Positions 7,040 through 15,905 of a DNA stretch of 64,000 bases are shown here, piece after piece. The DNA comes from Adhaeribacter rhizoryzae (GTDB lineage Bacteria > Bacteroidota > Bacteroidia > Cytophagales > Hymenobacteraceae): NCBI RefSeq assembly GCF_008629685.1, contig NZ_VWSF01000021.1, forward strand, positions 49,091 through 113,090, read 5' to 3'. A program made the position numbers and the translations under genes. Positions within the stretch are counted from its first letter, which is position 1; each line of letters starts with the position of its first letter. Under the pieces are notes generated by a model. That model did no database searches, was not told the origin of the DNA, and saw only the letters and a list, made by a program, of their open reading frames with translations.

Positions 7040-10000
7040 ATGCTGAATAAGATTATCCTCTTTTCTATAAAAAATAAATTAATTATCGGGTTGATGACCC
7101 TGGCCCTGGTGGGTTGGGGCATTTATAACCTGAGCCGGCTCCCGATAGATGCTGTGCCCGATATCACAAATAACCAGGTGCAGGTAATTACTGTGTCGCC
7201 GTCGTTGGGGGCGCAGGAAGTAGAGCGGCTTATTTCCTTTCCGGTAGAACTATCGGTGGCCAGTGTACCGGGTATTATCGAGATTCGCTCTTTCTCCCGC
7301 TTTGGTTTGTCACTGGTAACGGTGGTTTTTGAGGAAGAAACCGATATTTATTGGGCCCGCCAGCAAATAACCGAAAAGCTGAAAGAAGCTGAAGAACAAA
7401 TTCCGCCCGGTGTGGGAACCCCCACCCTTGCCCCAGTTACCACTGGTCTGGGCGAAATTTACCAGTATGAAATTCACCCCACCAAAGGCTACGAAAGTAA
7501 ATATTCGGCTACAGAACTGCGCACTATTCAGGATTGGCTGGTGCGGCGGCAATTATTGGGTACGCCCGGTGTGGCCGAAGTAAGCAGTTTTGGTGGTAAA
7601 CTGAAGCAGTATGAGGTAGCCATTAACTCCCCGAAACTGCGTTCGATGAATATTACGATTACTGAAGTTTTTGATGCCCTGGAAAACAACAACGCCAATG
7701 CCGGGGGCGCTTACATCGAAAAAGACCCGAATGCTTATTTTATCCGGACGGAAGGGCTGGTAAAAAGCAAAGAAGATATTGGCCGGATTGTGGTAAAAGA
7801 AACATCGGCTGGCGTGCCGGTGCTCATCCGCGATATTGCCACCGTGCGCGAAGGTTCGGCCATCCGGTACGGGGCGATGGTAAAAGACGATCAGGGTGAA
7901 GTGGCCGGCGGTATTGTGATGATGCTGAAAGGCGAAAACTCCTCGAAAGTAATAAAAGCAGTAAAAGCAAAAATTGCCGAAATCCAAAAAACCTTACCCG
8001 AAGGTGTAAAAATTGAACCGTTTCTGGACCGAACCAAACTCGTAAACCGGGCCATTAGTACCGTCGAGAAAAACCTGGCCGAAGGCGCGTTAATTGTGGT
8101 TTTTGTGCTGGTTTTATTATTGGGTAATCTGCGGGCCGGCTTTCTGGTAGCTTCGGTTATTCCGCTGGCCATGCTGTTTGCTATTTCGCTCATGAACGTG
8201 TTTGGCGTATCGGGTAACCTCATGAGTTTAGGGGCGCTGGATTTTGGTTTGATTGTAGACGGGGCCGTAATAATTGTGGAAAGCGTGATACACCGGCTCC
8301 AGTTAAGCAAACATCACCACCTGGGTATTACCCGCTTAAACCAGGAACAGATGGATGCGGAGGTGTACGATTCGGCCAGCCGTATGATGGGCTTTGCTTC
8401 CTTCGGACAAATTATTATTCTGATTGTGTATTTGCCGATTCTGGCGTTAGTAGGCATTGAGGGTAAAATGTTTAAACCGATGGCCCAGACCGTCGCTTTT
8501 GCTATTCTGGGGGCGTTTTTGCTGTCGCTAACGTACGTGCCCATGATGGCTTCGCTGGTGCTGAGTCGCCGCACCGACCACAAAGAAAATATTTCGGACA
8601 AAATAATGCGGGCCATTAACCGGGCTTACCAACCATTACTCAACCTGGCCATGCGCCTGAAAGGAGCGGTACTTTTGGTAGCCATCGGCCTTTTTGCCAT
8701 TTCCTTGTTTTTATTTACCCGGATGGGTGGCGAATTTATTCCTTCTTTAGATGAGGGTGATTTTGCCATTGAAACGCGGGTACTCACGGGCAGTTCTCTG
8801 AACGAGACCATTGAAGTGGTGCAAAAAGCGTCGGCCCTGCTGAAGAAAACCTTTCCGGAAGTAGAAAAAGTAGTTACGAAGATTGGCTCGGCTGAAGTGC
8901 CCACAGAACCTAACCCGGTAGAATTAGGCGATATGATTGTGGTATTGAAAGAACAAAGCGAGTGGACGAGCGCCAAGAACCGCGAAGAACTGGCGAATAA
9001 AATATCCGAAACCCTGTCGGAGAATTTGCCCCAGGCTTCTTTTGGCGTGCAGCAGCCCATACAAATGCGTTTTAACGAATTAATGACCGGTGCCCGCCAG
9101 GACGTGGTGGTAAAAATATACGGCGAGGACCTGGATACGCTGGCTGTTTACGCCGAAAAGTTGGGTAAATTAATCAGTCCGGTAGCCGGCGCCCAGGATT
9201 TATACATCGAGAAAATGACCGGCCTGCCCCAAATTATGGTAGGCTACAACCGCGAAAACTTAGCCAAGTACGGGTTAAGTATTAAGGAGGTAAACCGTAC
9301 CGTAACGGCGGCTTTCGCCGGCGAAGCGGCCGGCCAGGTATACGAAGGCGAAAAACGGTTCGATTTGGTAGTGCGCCTGGATGAACAGGATCGGAAGGAT
9401 ATTTCGGATGTGCAGAATTTATTTGTGAGCAACGCCGCCGGCTTCCAGATTCCGTTGCACCAACTCGCTACGGTAGAAATGAAAGAAGGTCCTAACCAGA
9501 TTCAGCGGGATGGCACCAAGCGCCGGATATCGGTGGGCTTTAACGTCCGGAACCGCGATGTGCAAAGCATTGTAGACGAAATTCAAGGCAAGGTTGAATC
9601 TAAATTAAAGCTGCCGGTGGGTTACGCAGTCACCTACGGCGGTCAGTTCCAGAATTTAATCGAAGCCAAAAACCGGTTGTCGGTGGCGGTGCCGTTGGCG
9701 CTGCTCCTAATTTTCTTGTTATTGTTCTTCGCTTTTAAATCCATTAAGCAATCAATATTAATATTTACGGCCATTCCGCTTTCGGCCATTGGGGGCATTT
9801 TTGCTTTGCTGCTCCGCGACATGCCTTTTAGTATTTCGGCGGGGGTTGGCTTTATTGCGCTGTTCGGGGTAGCAGTACTCAACGGCATTGTAATGATTGG
9901 CTACTTTAACCAATTAAAAGAAAGCGGCCTGACCGATTTAGAAGAAATAATCCGGAAAGGAACTGCTGCCCGCCTCCGCCCTATTATTATGACGGCCACG

Positions 10001-11395
10001 GTAGCTTCGTTGGGCTTTTTGCCGATGGCGCTTTCCAATTCGGCCGGGGCCGAAGTGCAGAAGCCGCTGGCTACGGTGGTAATTGGCGGACTGATATCGG
10101 CTACTTTACTAACCCTGGTGGTGCTGCCGGTTATTTATTATTTCTCCGAAAGAGGATTGCGGGTGAAAAAGGTTCTGGTGGCATCTATGGTGGTACTTGG
10201 GCCCTTAGCAGCGTCGGCGCAGCAACGTCAGCCCATGCCGCTGGCGCAGGTGCTGCAACTGGCCCAGGAAAATAATGGTTTAGTCCGGAAAGCAGGATTG
10301 GAAGTAGAAATGCGCTCGGCTTTAAAAAAGACCGCCGTAGACTTGCCCAAAACCAATATTAATTATTCCGAAGGCAAACTAAACAGCCCATTTGTAGATA
10401 ACCGGGTAGGAATTACGCAAACTTTACCTAATCCGGGGGCCTGGAAAGCGCAGAAGCATTTGCTGAACGAGCAAAAACTACTCAGCCAAAAACAACTGCA
10501 AACCCAGCAACACGAACTGAACTACCAGGTAAAAAGTGTGTACGCCCGCCTGGCTTATTTATTCGAGCAAAACACCTTGCTACTACGCCAGGACAGTATT
10601 TTTAAAATATTGGAACATGCGGCAGATGTTAAATTCCGGACCGGCGAAAGTGGCCTGCTGGAGAAAACTACGGCCACTACCCAGCGCCTGGAACTTACCG
10701 ACCGTCTCCGGCAAAACGAAACCGAGATAAACGTGCAAATGGCTGGCTTAAATGCGTTGGTGCAGGCACCCGAACCGCTAAATATTGTTCCGGATAAACT
10801 CCGCCGGGAGGAAATAATAAATCCTGCAGCTTCGTCGGAGCCAAACCATCCCTTACTGGGCGTGTATCAGCAGCAGGTTACCGTAGCCGAGCGGGAACAG
10901 CGGGCCGAAAAAAGCAAATTCAGTCCGGATATTACGCTGGGTTATTTTAACCAATCGCTGGCCGGTACTTACGAGGTAGACGGCGGTTCTCAATATTATG
11001 GGCGCGGCGACCGCTTTCAGGGAGTGGAAGCCGGTATTGCGTTGCCCTTGTTTTTTGGCTCTCAGGCGGCTCGCGTAAAAGCCGCCGGCCTGAATAAACA
11101 AATAGCGCAGGCAACATTAAAAAACCAGGAAATTCAACTGCAAAACAACCTGAAAGCAGCCCAGGAAAATCAGCAACGCTTAAGCCAAAGCCTGGATTTT
11201 TACCAGACCCAGGTGCTGGTTAATGCTAACCTGGCTTTGCGCCAAGCCGACAAAGCTTACCGTAACGGCGAAACCGGCTATCTGAATTATTTGCAGGCTG
11301 CCGACCAGGTGCTCCGCATCCGGCAAAATTATTTACAGTTGTTGCTGGAGCAGCGGCTTAATTTATACGAATTAGAATATTTAAAAGGGAATTAA
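7040..11395 (+). CDS. cusA: CusA/CzcA-family heavy-metal RND efflux pump fused to a TolC-like outer membrane factor
   Basis: The frame opens at 6941, but the start is ATG 7040 (MLNKIILFSIKNKLIIGLM), the usual RND beginning, giving 1451 residues. Residues 1 to about 1040 are a full HME-type RND transporter. Signs are RLPIDAVPDITNNQVQV, the proton-relay helix DFGLIVDGAVIIVESVIHR, GGEFIPSLDEGDFA, and C-terminal helices ending LPVIYYFSERG. Residues 1042-1060 form a hydrophobic segment ending AASA|QQ that looks like an internal signal peptide. The remaining roughly 390 residues are a TolC/CusC-like alpha-helical barrel protein (LAQVLQLAQENN, repeated heptads, a final helix LLLEQRLNLYELEYL). The family exports Cu+, Ag+, Co2+, Zn2+ or Cd2+ from the periplasm or cytosol across the outer membrane. 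The metal is not determined here. The reading frame is intact across the junction. Confidence 0.93.
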   Translation: MLNKIILFSIKNKLIIGLMTLALVGWGIYNLSRLPIDAVPDITNNQVQVITVSPSLGAQEVERLISFPVELSVASVPGIIEIRSFSRFGLSLVTVVFEEETDIYWARQQITEKLKEAEEQIPPGVGTPTLAPVTTGLGEIYQYEIHPTKGYESKYSATELRTIQDWLVRRQLLGTPGVAEVSSFGGKLKQYEVAINSPKLRSMNITITEVFDALENNNANAGGAYIEKDPNAYFIRTEGLVKSKEDIGRIVVKETSAGVPVLIRDIATVREGSAIRYGAMVKDDQGEVAGGIVMMLKGENSSKVIKAVKAKIAEIQKTLPEGVKIEPFLDRTKLVNRAISTVEKNLAEGALIVVFVLVLLLGNLRAGFLVASVIPLAMLFAISLMNVFGVSGNLMSLGALDFGLIVDGAVIIVESVIHRLQLSKHHHLGITRLNQEQMDAEVYDSASRMMGFASFGQIIILIVYLPILALVGIEGKMFKPMAQTVAFAILGAFLLSLTYVPMMASLVLSRRTDHKENISDKIMRAINRAYQPLLNLAMRLKGAVLLVAIGLFAISLFLFTRMGGEFIPSLDEGDFAIETRVLTGSSLNETIEVVQKASALLKKTFPEVEKVVTKIGSAEVPTEPNPVELGDMIVVLKEQSEWTSAKNREELANKISETLSENLPQASFGVQQPIQMRFNELMTGARQDVVVKIYGEDLDTLAVYAEKLGKLISPVAGAQDLYIEKMTGLPQIMVGYNRENLAKYGLSIKEVNRTVTAAFAGEAAGQVYEGEKRFDLVVRLDEQDRKDISDVQNLFVSNAAGFQIPLHQLATVEMKEGPNQIQRDGTKRRISVGFNVRNRDVQSIVDEIQGKVESKLKLPVGYAVTYGGQFQNLIEAKNRLSVAVPLALLLIFLLLFFAFKSIKQSILIFTAIPLSAIGGIFALLLRDMPFSISAGVGFIALFGVAVLNGIVMIGYFNQLKESGLTDLEEIIRKGTAARLRPIIMTATVASLGFLPMALSNSAGAEVQKPLATVVIGGLISATLLTLVVLPVIYYFSERGLRVKKVLVASMVVLGPLAASAQQRQPMPLAQVLQLAQENNGLVRKAGLEVEMRSALKKTAVDLPKTNINYSEGKLNSPFVDNRVGITQTLPNPGAWKAQKHLLNEQKLLSQKQLQTQQHELNYQVKSVYARLAYLFEQNTLLLRQDSIFKILEHAADVKFRTGESGLLEKTTATTQRLELTDRLRQNETEINVQMAGLNALVQAPEPLNIVPDKLRREEIINPAASSEPNHPLLGVYQQQVTVAEREQRAEKSKFSPDITLGYFNQSLAGTYEVDGGSQYYGRGDRFQGVEAGIALPLFFGSQAARVKAAGLNKQIAQATLKNQEIQLQNNLKAAQENQQRLSQSLDFYQTQVLVNANLALRQADKAYRNGETGYLNYLQAADQVLRIRQNYLQLLLEQRLNLYELEYLKGN

Positions 11396-11397
11396 TC

Positions 11398-12543
11398 ATG
11401 AAATCAGTCTTAAATATATACGTTTTAGCGGCCGGCTTACTACTGGGTAGTTGCGGAAAAAAAGAAAGCGCCGAAGTGGCCGCCGCCGAAGCACCTCCCA
11501 CCGCAACGGAAAACTTAACCTTAACCCAAAAGCAATTTCAGAATATTGGCGTGGCATTGGGTAGTCCGCAAAAAGTTAAAATGGGCGCTACGCTGCAACT
11601 TTCCGGCGAAATAGATGTGCCGCCTTCCGGGCTGGTAAATGTGGCGGTACCTTACGGGGGCTTTTTGCGTAAAACCAGCCTGATGCCTGGCACCCGCATC
11701 CGGAAAGGACAAGTGCTGGCGGTGCTGGAACACCCCGATTATGTGCAGTTGCAGCAGGATTACCTCGATACCCAAACCAAAATTCAACTGGCCGAACTGG
11801 AATATGCCCGCCAGCAGGAACTAACCCAGGAAAAAGTAGCAGCTTTAAAGAATTTTCAGCAAGCACGGGCCGAGTTGCAGTTGTTGAAAAATAACCGCGC
11901 CGGTTTACGGCAAAAGCTGCTCATGATAAATATTGACCCCGCTAAACTAAGTAATGGTGGCATTACGCGGTATGTGAATATTTTATCGCCGATAAATGGC
12001 TACGTGAAAAGCGTAAATGCCAACTTAGGCACCATGATTAACACCTCCGATATTTTGTTTGAGCTGGTAAATACCGAAGACTTGCACCTGAAATTAAATA
12101 TTTTCGAAAAAGATATAACCCATTTACGCAAAGGGCAAAAAGTAAACTTTAAATTAGCGAATGACCCCACCGAACGAACCGCCGAAATTGCCATTATTGG
12201 CCGTACCGTGGAACAGGATAAAACCATTCCGGTACATGCCCATATAATAAATCCGGAATCTGGCTTAGTGCCCGGCATGTTTGTAACGGCCGCCATTAAA
12301 ACCGAAAATACAGAAGTAACAGCCTTGCCCGAAACCGCCGTAGTGCAGTTCGAAGGGCAGTCTTTTGTTTTTGTAGAATCGCCTAATAACCAGTTCCGGC
12401 GGGTGCCGGTAACCACCGGCATTAAAAACGGCGACATGATACAAGTTACTTTGCCGGCCGAATTAGAGAACTCCACCAAAATTGCGATAAAAGGTGCGCA
12501 TAACCTCCTGGCCATGCAAGCCAACGCCGAAGAAGAGGAATAA
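11398..12543 (+). CDS. cusB: RND efflux periplasmic adaptor (CusB/CzcB-like) lipoprotein
   Basis: 381 residues, starting 2 bases after the pump stop. The signal peptide has lipobox LLGSC with Cys19. The layout is that of a membrane fusion protein. A biotinyl-lipoyl half (VPYGGFLRKTSLMPGTRIRKGQVLAVLEHPDY) comes first, then an alpha-hairpin from about 115 to 165 (QLQQDYLDTQTKIQLAELEY). The second lipoyl half (ILSPINGYVKSVNANLGTMI) and the beta-barrel and membrane-proximal domains (ESGLVPGMFVTAAI) follow. It should bridge the CusA part and the TolC-like part of the upstream fusion protein. It lacks the long His/Met metal-binding N-terminus of Escherichia coli CusB. Same operon as the pump; followed by a terminator. 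Confidence 0.92.
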   Translation: MKSVLNIYVLAAGLLLGSCGKKESAEVAAAEAPPTATENLTLTQKQFQNIGVALGSPQKVKMGATLQLSGEIDVPPSGLVNVAVPYGGFLRKTSLMPGTRIRKGQVLAVLEHPDYVQLQQDYLDTQTKIQLAELEYARQQELTQEKVAALKNFQQARAELQLLKNNRAGLRQKLLMINIDPAKLSNGGITRYVNILSPINGYVKSVNANLGTMINTSDILFELVNTEDLHLKLNIFEKDITHLRKGQKVNFKLANDPTERTAEIAIIGRTVEQDKTIPVHAHIINPESGLVPGMFVTAAIKTENTEVTALPETAVVQFEGQSFVFVESPNNQFRRVPVTTGIKNGDMIQVTLPAELENSTKIAIKGAHNLLAMQANAEEEE

Positions 12544-12564
12544 AAAAATATAAGAATAAAACAG

Positions 12565-12602
12565 AAAAAGCCTGGTCAGTTTAAAACGAACCAGGCTTTT
12601 CC
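12565..12602 (+). terminator. Rho-independent terminator of the metal-efflux operon
   Basis: AAAAGCCTGGTC and GAACCAGGCTTTT form a 10-11 bp stem separated by about 8 bases and followed by a T-rich tract, 25 bases after the cusB stop. The symmetric A-run could let it work in both directions. Confidence 0.75.
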
Positions 12603-12660
12603 TGTTTTAAGTAGATTTACGGAGTTACAACCTCGGGGCTGCATTAAAGCAAATTTCTAA

Positions 12661-12888
12661 TTACAAGTGCCGGAACCAGTCTTTTACATCGTCCACGGAA
12701 CGGCCTAACTTAGTAGATAACCGGTTAAACCATTCTTCCTGGCGGCCAGATGAATATTCCAGGTCATCGTTGGTTAAATGGCTGTATTGCTGCCGCGCTT
12801 TAGTTTTTAGTTCGTTCCAGTTGCCGTGGGTTCTTAGTTCCTGTCCTTCAAACAGATCATCCTGACGGTTATAATAGTAATATTCCAT
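12661..12888 (-). CDS. CsbD-like stress protein
   Basis: 75 residues, acidic and hydrophilic, without signal peptide or membrane segment. The pattern NWNELKTKARQQYSHLTNDDL followed by GRQEEWFNRLSTKLGRSVDDVKDWF is that of the CsbD family of general stress proteins (usual form NWxxxKGKxKxxxGxLTDDDL). The function of the family is not established; members rise in stationary phase or under stress in several bacteria. The N-terminal MEYYYYNRQDDL is an added tyrosine-rich segment. It stands alone, between the efflux operon (convergent) and the SMP-30 gene. Confidence 0.7.
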   Translation of the reverse strand: MEYYYYNRQDDLFEGQELRTHGNWNELKTKARQQYSHLTNDDLEYSSGRQEEWFNRLSTKLGRSVDDVKDWFRHL

Positions 12889-13010
12889 AGCGCTTCAATA
12901 TTGTTGGGGATAAGAAAAGTATACGATTTTTTTAGCCCTTGGTTTAAGCTTTCTGCAATAAAACCCTTATTAACATTCTGTTTTTTAGAAAATTTATACC
13001 TATACCGGCC

Positions 13011-14069
13011 TTATTTTAATTTTACCCGCATAATATAATCATCGGCGGTCAGGTATAAAACGCTTTCGTCGGCGTTAAAGGCGCAGTTAGAGGTAGCTTC
13101 GCCGGTGCGGATGGTACCCAGGTGTTTAGCGTTTTTATCAAAAATTAGTACGCCGCCCGGACCGGTTGCAAATAAATAGCCTTGCCGGTTTATTTTTAAT
13201 CCATCGGGTAATCCTTTTTCGGTTTTTGCCTGCGACGTAGCATCGTAAAATAGCCGGCCATTGGTAATATTGCCGTCGGGTTGCACATCGTAAGCCATCC
13301 AGATAGCTTTATCGGGGTCGGAGTTAGCTACGTAAAAAGTTTTTTCATCCGGCGAAAAGGCCAGACCATTGGGCCGGCTAAGTTCTTTGGTTAATAAATG
13401 AATAGCACCATCGGCAGTTAACCGGTAAACACCCTGAAACGGAATTTCTTTGGCCGGATCGTCGGCATTCTTTTCCAGGCCGTACGGCGGATCGGTAAAA
13501 TATAAATCGCCGTTGCTTTTGTAAACGGCATCGTTGGGGCTGTTTAAGCGTTTACCTTCAAATTTATCGGCCAGCGTAATATAATTTGGTTTAGGTTGGT
13601 TTAAGGGGGCATCCATCCGAGCCATGCGCCGGTCGCCGTGCTGGCAAAGTACCAGTCGCCCTTGTTTATCCAGAATCAAAGCATTCGAGCCCACTTCGCC
13701 GCCCCGGGGTACCTCACTGGTATAACCCGAGGGGGTCAGATATAATTTAAGGCCGCCTTCTTCGCTCCATTCATATATTTTATTCGGCGGAATATCTGAA
13801 AACAGCAATTTGTTTTGTTCCGGTAGCCATAGCGGCCCTTCTGACCAATCGAAACCAGTGGCTAATATTTCTATTTTGGCGTCCGGCGCTATTATGTTGT
13901 CCAAGGCGGCATCTAGCCGCTCGATGGTGCCGGTTGTTTTGTAAACAGTGGGGGCAGTTGTGCTTTCTTTTTCGGTCATGTTGGTTTGTTTGGAATCTTT
14001 CTGGCGGCATGCTCCTGCTAATAAACAGGCTAAAATTAAAGTGGTACCCAGTAAGTTTGTGTGGCGCAT
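13011..14069 (-). CDS. SMP-30/gluconolactonase-like lipoprotein
   Basis: 352 residues. The signal peptide has lipobox LLAGAC with Cys21, so it is a periplasmic or surface lipoprotein. The six-bladed propeller of the SMP-30/LRE family is marked by FDWSEGPLWLPEQNKLLFSDIP, NSPNDAVYKSNGDLYFTDPPYGL and RPNGLAFSPDEKTFYVANSD, which hold the expected metal ligands Glu, Asn and Asp. Characterised relatives open sugar lactones such as gluconolactone. That would suit the product of a sugar dehydrogenase like the one at 4569, but the link is inference. It is divergent from the PhoX-like gene. Confidence 0.87.
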   Translation of the reverse strand: MRHTNLLGTTLILACLLAGACRQKDSKQTNMTEKESTTAPTVYKTTGTIERLDAALDNIIAPDAKIEILATGFDWSEGPLWLPEQNKLLFSDIPPNKIYEWSEEGGLKLYLTPSGYTSEVPRGGEVGSNALILDKQGRLVLCQHGDRRMARMDAPLNQPKPNYITLADKFEGKRLNSPNDAVYKSNGDLYFTDPPYGLEKNADDPAKEIPFQGVYRLTADGAIHLLTKELSRPNGLAFSPDEKTFYVANSDPDKAIWMAYDVQPDGNITNGRLFYDATSQAKTEKGLPDGLKINRQGYLFATGPGGVLIFDKNAKHLGTIRTGEATSNCAFNADESVLYLTADDYIMRVKLK

Positions 14070-14380
14070 GTGTGGTTAGTTTTATCTGCAGGTAATTATC
14101 TACCCGTAGTAAGTTAAAAATAAAATTAACTGCCCGATAAATTATTTATAAAGCCGGTACTTCAGTAAAGCCGCATACTACTTTTTTTCAATTCACTAAT
14201 AAAACTAAAATCCAAAAAAAAGTAAAACTGGTTTTAAATAATAGGCCGGTTGCTTAGTTAATTTTTATTATTTTAGAAGCAAGTTCCGCTATTGTTAAAT
14301 TATGGTTAACTTATTCAGCTTAAGCTAATATTCTGGCTGATTAGTGATTATTTTGAACCGGAATTAAAAAACAATAATCT
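14070..14380. other. Divergent intergenic region
   Basis: This is 311 bp of AT-rich sequence between divergent genes, so both promoters should be here. A weak -7 match, TTATTTTG at 14348-14355, lies 25 bases before the PhoX-like start. No repeat, RNA gene or clear operator was seen. Confidence 0.4.
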
Positions 14381-15793
14381 ATGGCAGTTTCAAGACGTGA
14401 TTTTATTCGTACCTCTGGCTTGGTTAGTTTAGGCTTTTTAGGATTAGATAATTTGGCTGCCAAAGCAGCCCTTACCGTTTTTAACCCCGAAAAGCCGGCT
14501 GCCATTGGTTATGGCCCGCTAGCAACCCAAGACGGTAGCCCGCTAAGCTTACCCAAAGGGTTTTCCTGTAAAATTATTTCCCGGCGGGGCGATAAAATGA
14601 ACGATGGCCTGCTATCGCCGGGTGCCCACGACGGCATGGGATCTTTTGCCTGGAAAAACAACCAGGTTATGCTGATTCGGAACCACGAATTATCGCCGGG
14701 AAATTTTGAACGAGGCCCCTACGGTGCCGATAAAGCTTTATTAAATAAAGTTGATAAAGCCAGAATATACGATTTTGGCAAAGGTGCGCAAACCTGTTTG
14801 GGCGGTACCACTACGTTGTTGTTTGATGAGCAACACCAGCAGGTAGAACTGGAATATTTAAGCCTGACCGGAACGGTACGAAACTGCGCCGGCGGCATTA
14901 CTCCCTGGAACTCCTGGCTTACCTGCGAAGAATCGCCGCTTAGGCAAGCCGATTTAGAAGGAGCGCTGGAGCAAGACCACGGCTATAATTTTGAAGTAAA
15001 AGCTACCGATAAAATCCGGCTGAACAAACCCGTGCCTTTAAAAGCGATGGGCCGTTTTGTGCACGAAGCGGTAGCGGTGCACCCCACCACCGGCATTGTT
15101 TACCAAACCGAAGACAGCGCCGATAGTATTTTTTACCGCTTTCTGCCAAATAAATACGGTAAGCTGCAAAAAGGCGGCAAATTGCAGTGCCTTTCGTTAA
15201 AAGAGTGGAAAAGCGCCGACACCCGCAATTGGTCTAACCTGACTACTGATAAATTTCCGGTAAAACAAGCTTACACCGTAGAGTGGCTGGATTTGGATGA
15301 TGTGGAAGCCCAGGGCAGCCCGCTGCGCTTACGTGGGTTTAGCCAGGGAGCGGCGCGCTTTGCGAATACCGAAGGCATCTGGTACGGTAAAGATGAACTG
15401 TTTTTTGCCTGTACTTCTGGTGGTACTATTTCTAAAGGGCAAATATTCCGGTATGTGCCCAGCCCCTACGAAGGCCAGGAACGCGAAAAAGAAGCACCCG
15501 CTAAACTGGAATTATTTTTAGAACCCAACAACACCGAAATATTCCAGAAATGCGATAACCTGACCATTGCCCCCTGGGGCGATGTAATTATTTGCGAAGA
15601 TACGGCCAACCCGCGCGTTATTGGCATTACGCCGCAAGGCGAAACCTATGCGCTGGCGCAAAATACCGGGTTTCCGGGTTCTGAATTTGCGGGTCCGGTA
15701 TTTTCGCCGTCCGGCCGTACCTTGTTCATTAATATTCAATCGCCGGGCCTTACTATGGCCATTACCGGTCCCTGGAAAAGCCGGGTGGCATAA
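14381..15793 (+). CDS. PhoX-like (DUF839) Tat-exported protein, putative phosphatase
   Basis: 470 residues starting MAVSRRDFIRTSG, a textbook twin-arginine signal. It has no second membrane segment. The body matches the DUF839/PhoX family. Recognisable pieces are LIRNHELSPG, GGTTTLLFDEQ, RNCAGGITPWNSWLTCEE, GRFVHEAVAVHPTTGIVYQTEDS, NLTIAPWGDVIICED and FSPSGRTLFINIQSPG. PhoX enzymes are Ca2+/Fe-dependent alkaline phosphatases in the periplasm; many DUF839 relatives have not been tested, so phosphatase activity is a family-based inference. The next gene, a pyruvate kinase-like gene, follows after 112 bases on the same strand, and no terminator is obvious between them. Confidence 0.82.
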   Translation: MAVSRRDFIRTSGLVSLGFLGLDNLAAKAALTVFNPEKPAAIGYGPLATQDGSPLSLPKGFSCKIISRRGDKMNDGLLSPGAHDGMGSFAWKNNQVMLIRNHELSPGNFERGPYGADKALLNKVDKARIYDFGKGAQTCLGGTTTLLFDEQHQQVELEYLSLTGTVRNCAGGITPWNSWLTCEESPLRQADLEGALEQDHGYNFEVKATDKIRLNKPVPLKAMGRFVHEAVAVHPTTGIVYQTEDSADSIFYRFLPNKYGKLQKGGKLQCLSLKEWKSADTRNWSNLTTDKFPVKQAYTVEWLDLDDVEAQGSPLRLRGFSQGAARFANTEGIWYGKDELFFACTSGGTISKGQIFRYVPSPYEGQEREKEAPAKLELFLEPNNTEIFQKCDNLTIAPWGDVIICEDTANPRVIGITPQGETYALAQNTGFPGSEFAGPVFSPSGRTLFINIQSPGLTMAITGPWKSRVA

Positions 15794-15905
15794 AGTACTG
15801 GTTTTGTATAAGCTGAAAGTAAAAGTCGTTAGCCCGGATCAGCAGTAAATTAACTTGCTGTTAGCTGCTTAACAGTAACGAAAACGCTTACTTTTTAGTT
15901 AAGCC

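Noticed and set aside
10160..10230. Possible frameshift or separate tolC gene at the pump/channel joint
   Set aside because: The frame is continuous and both halves are complete. CusA-TolC fusions are known in Bacteroidota, so I treat it as a real fusion.
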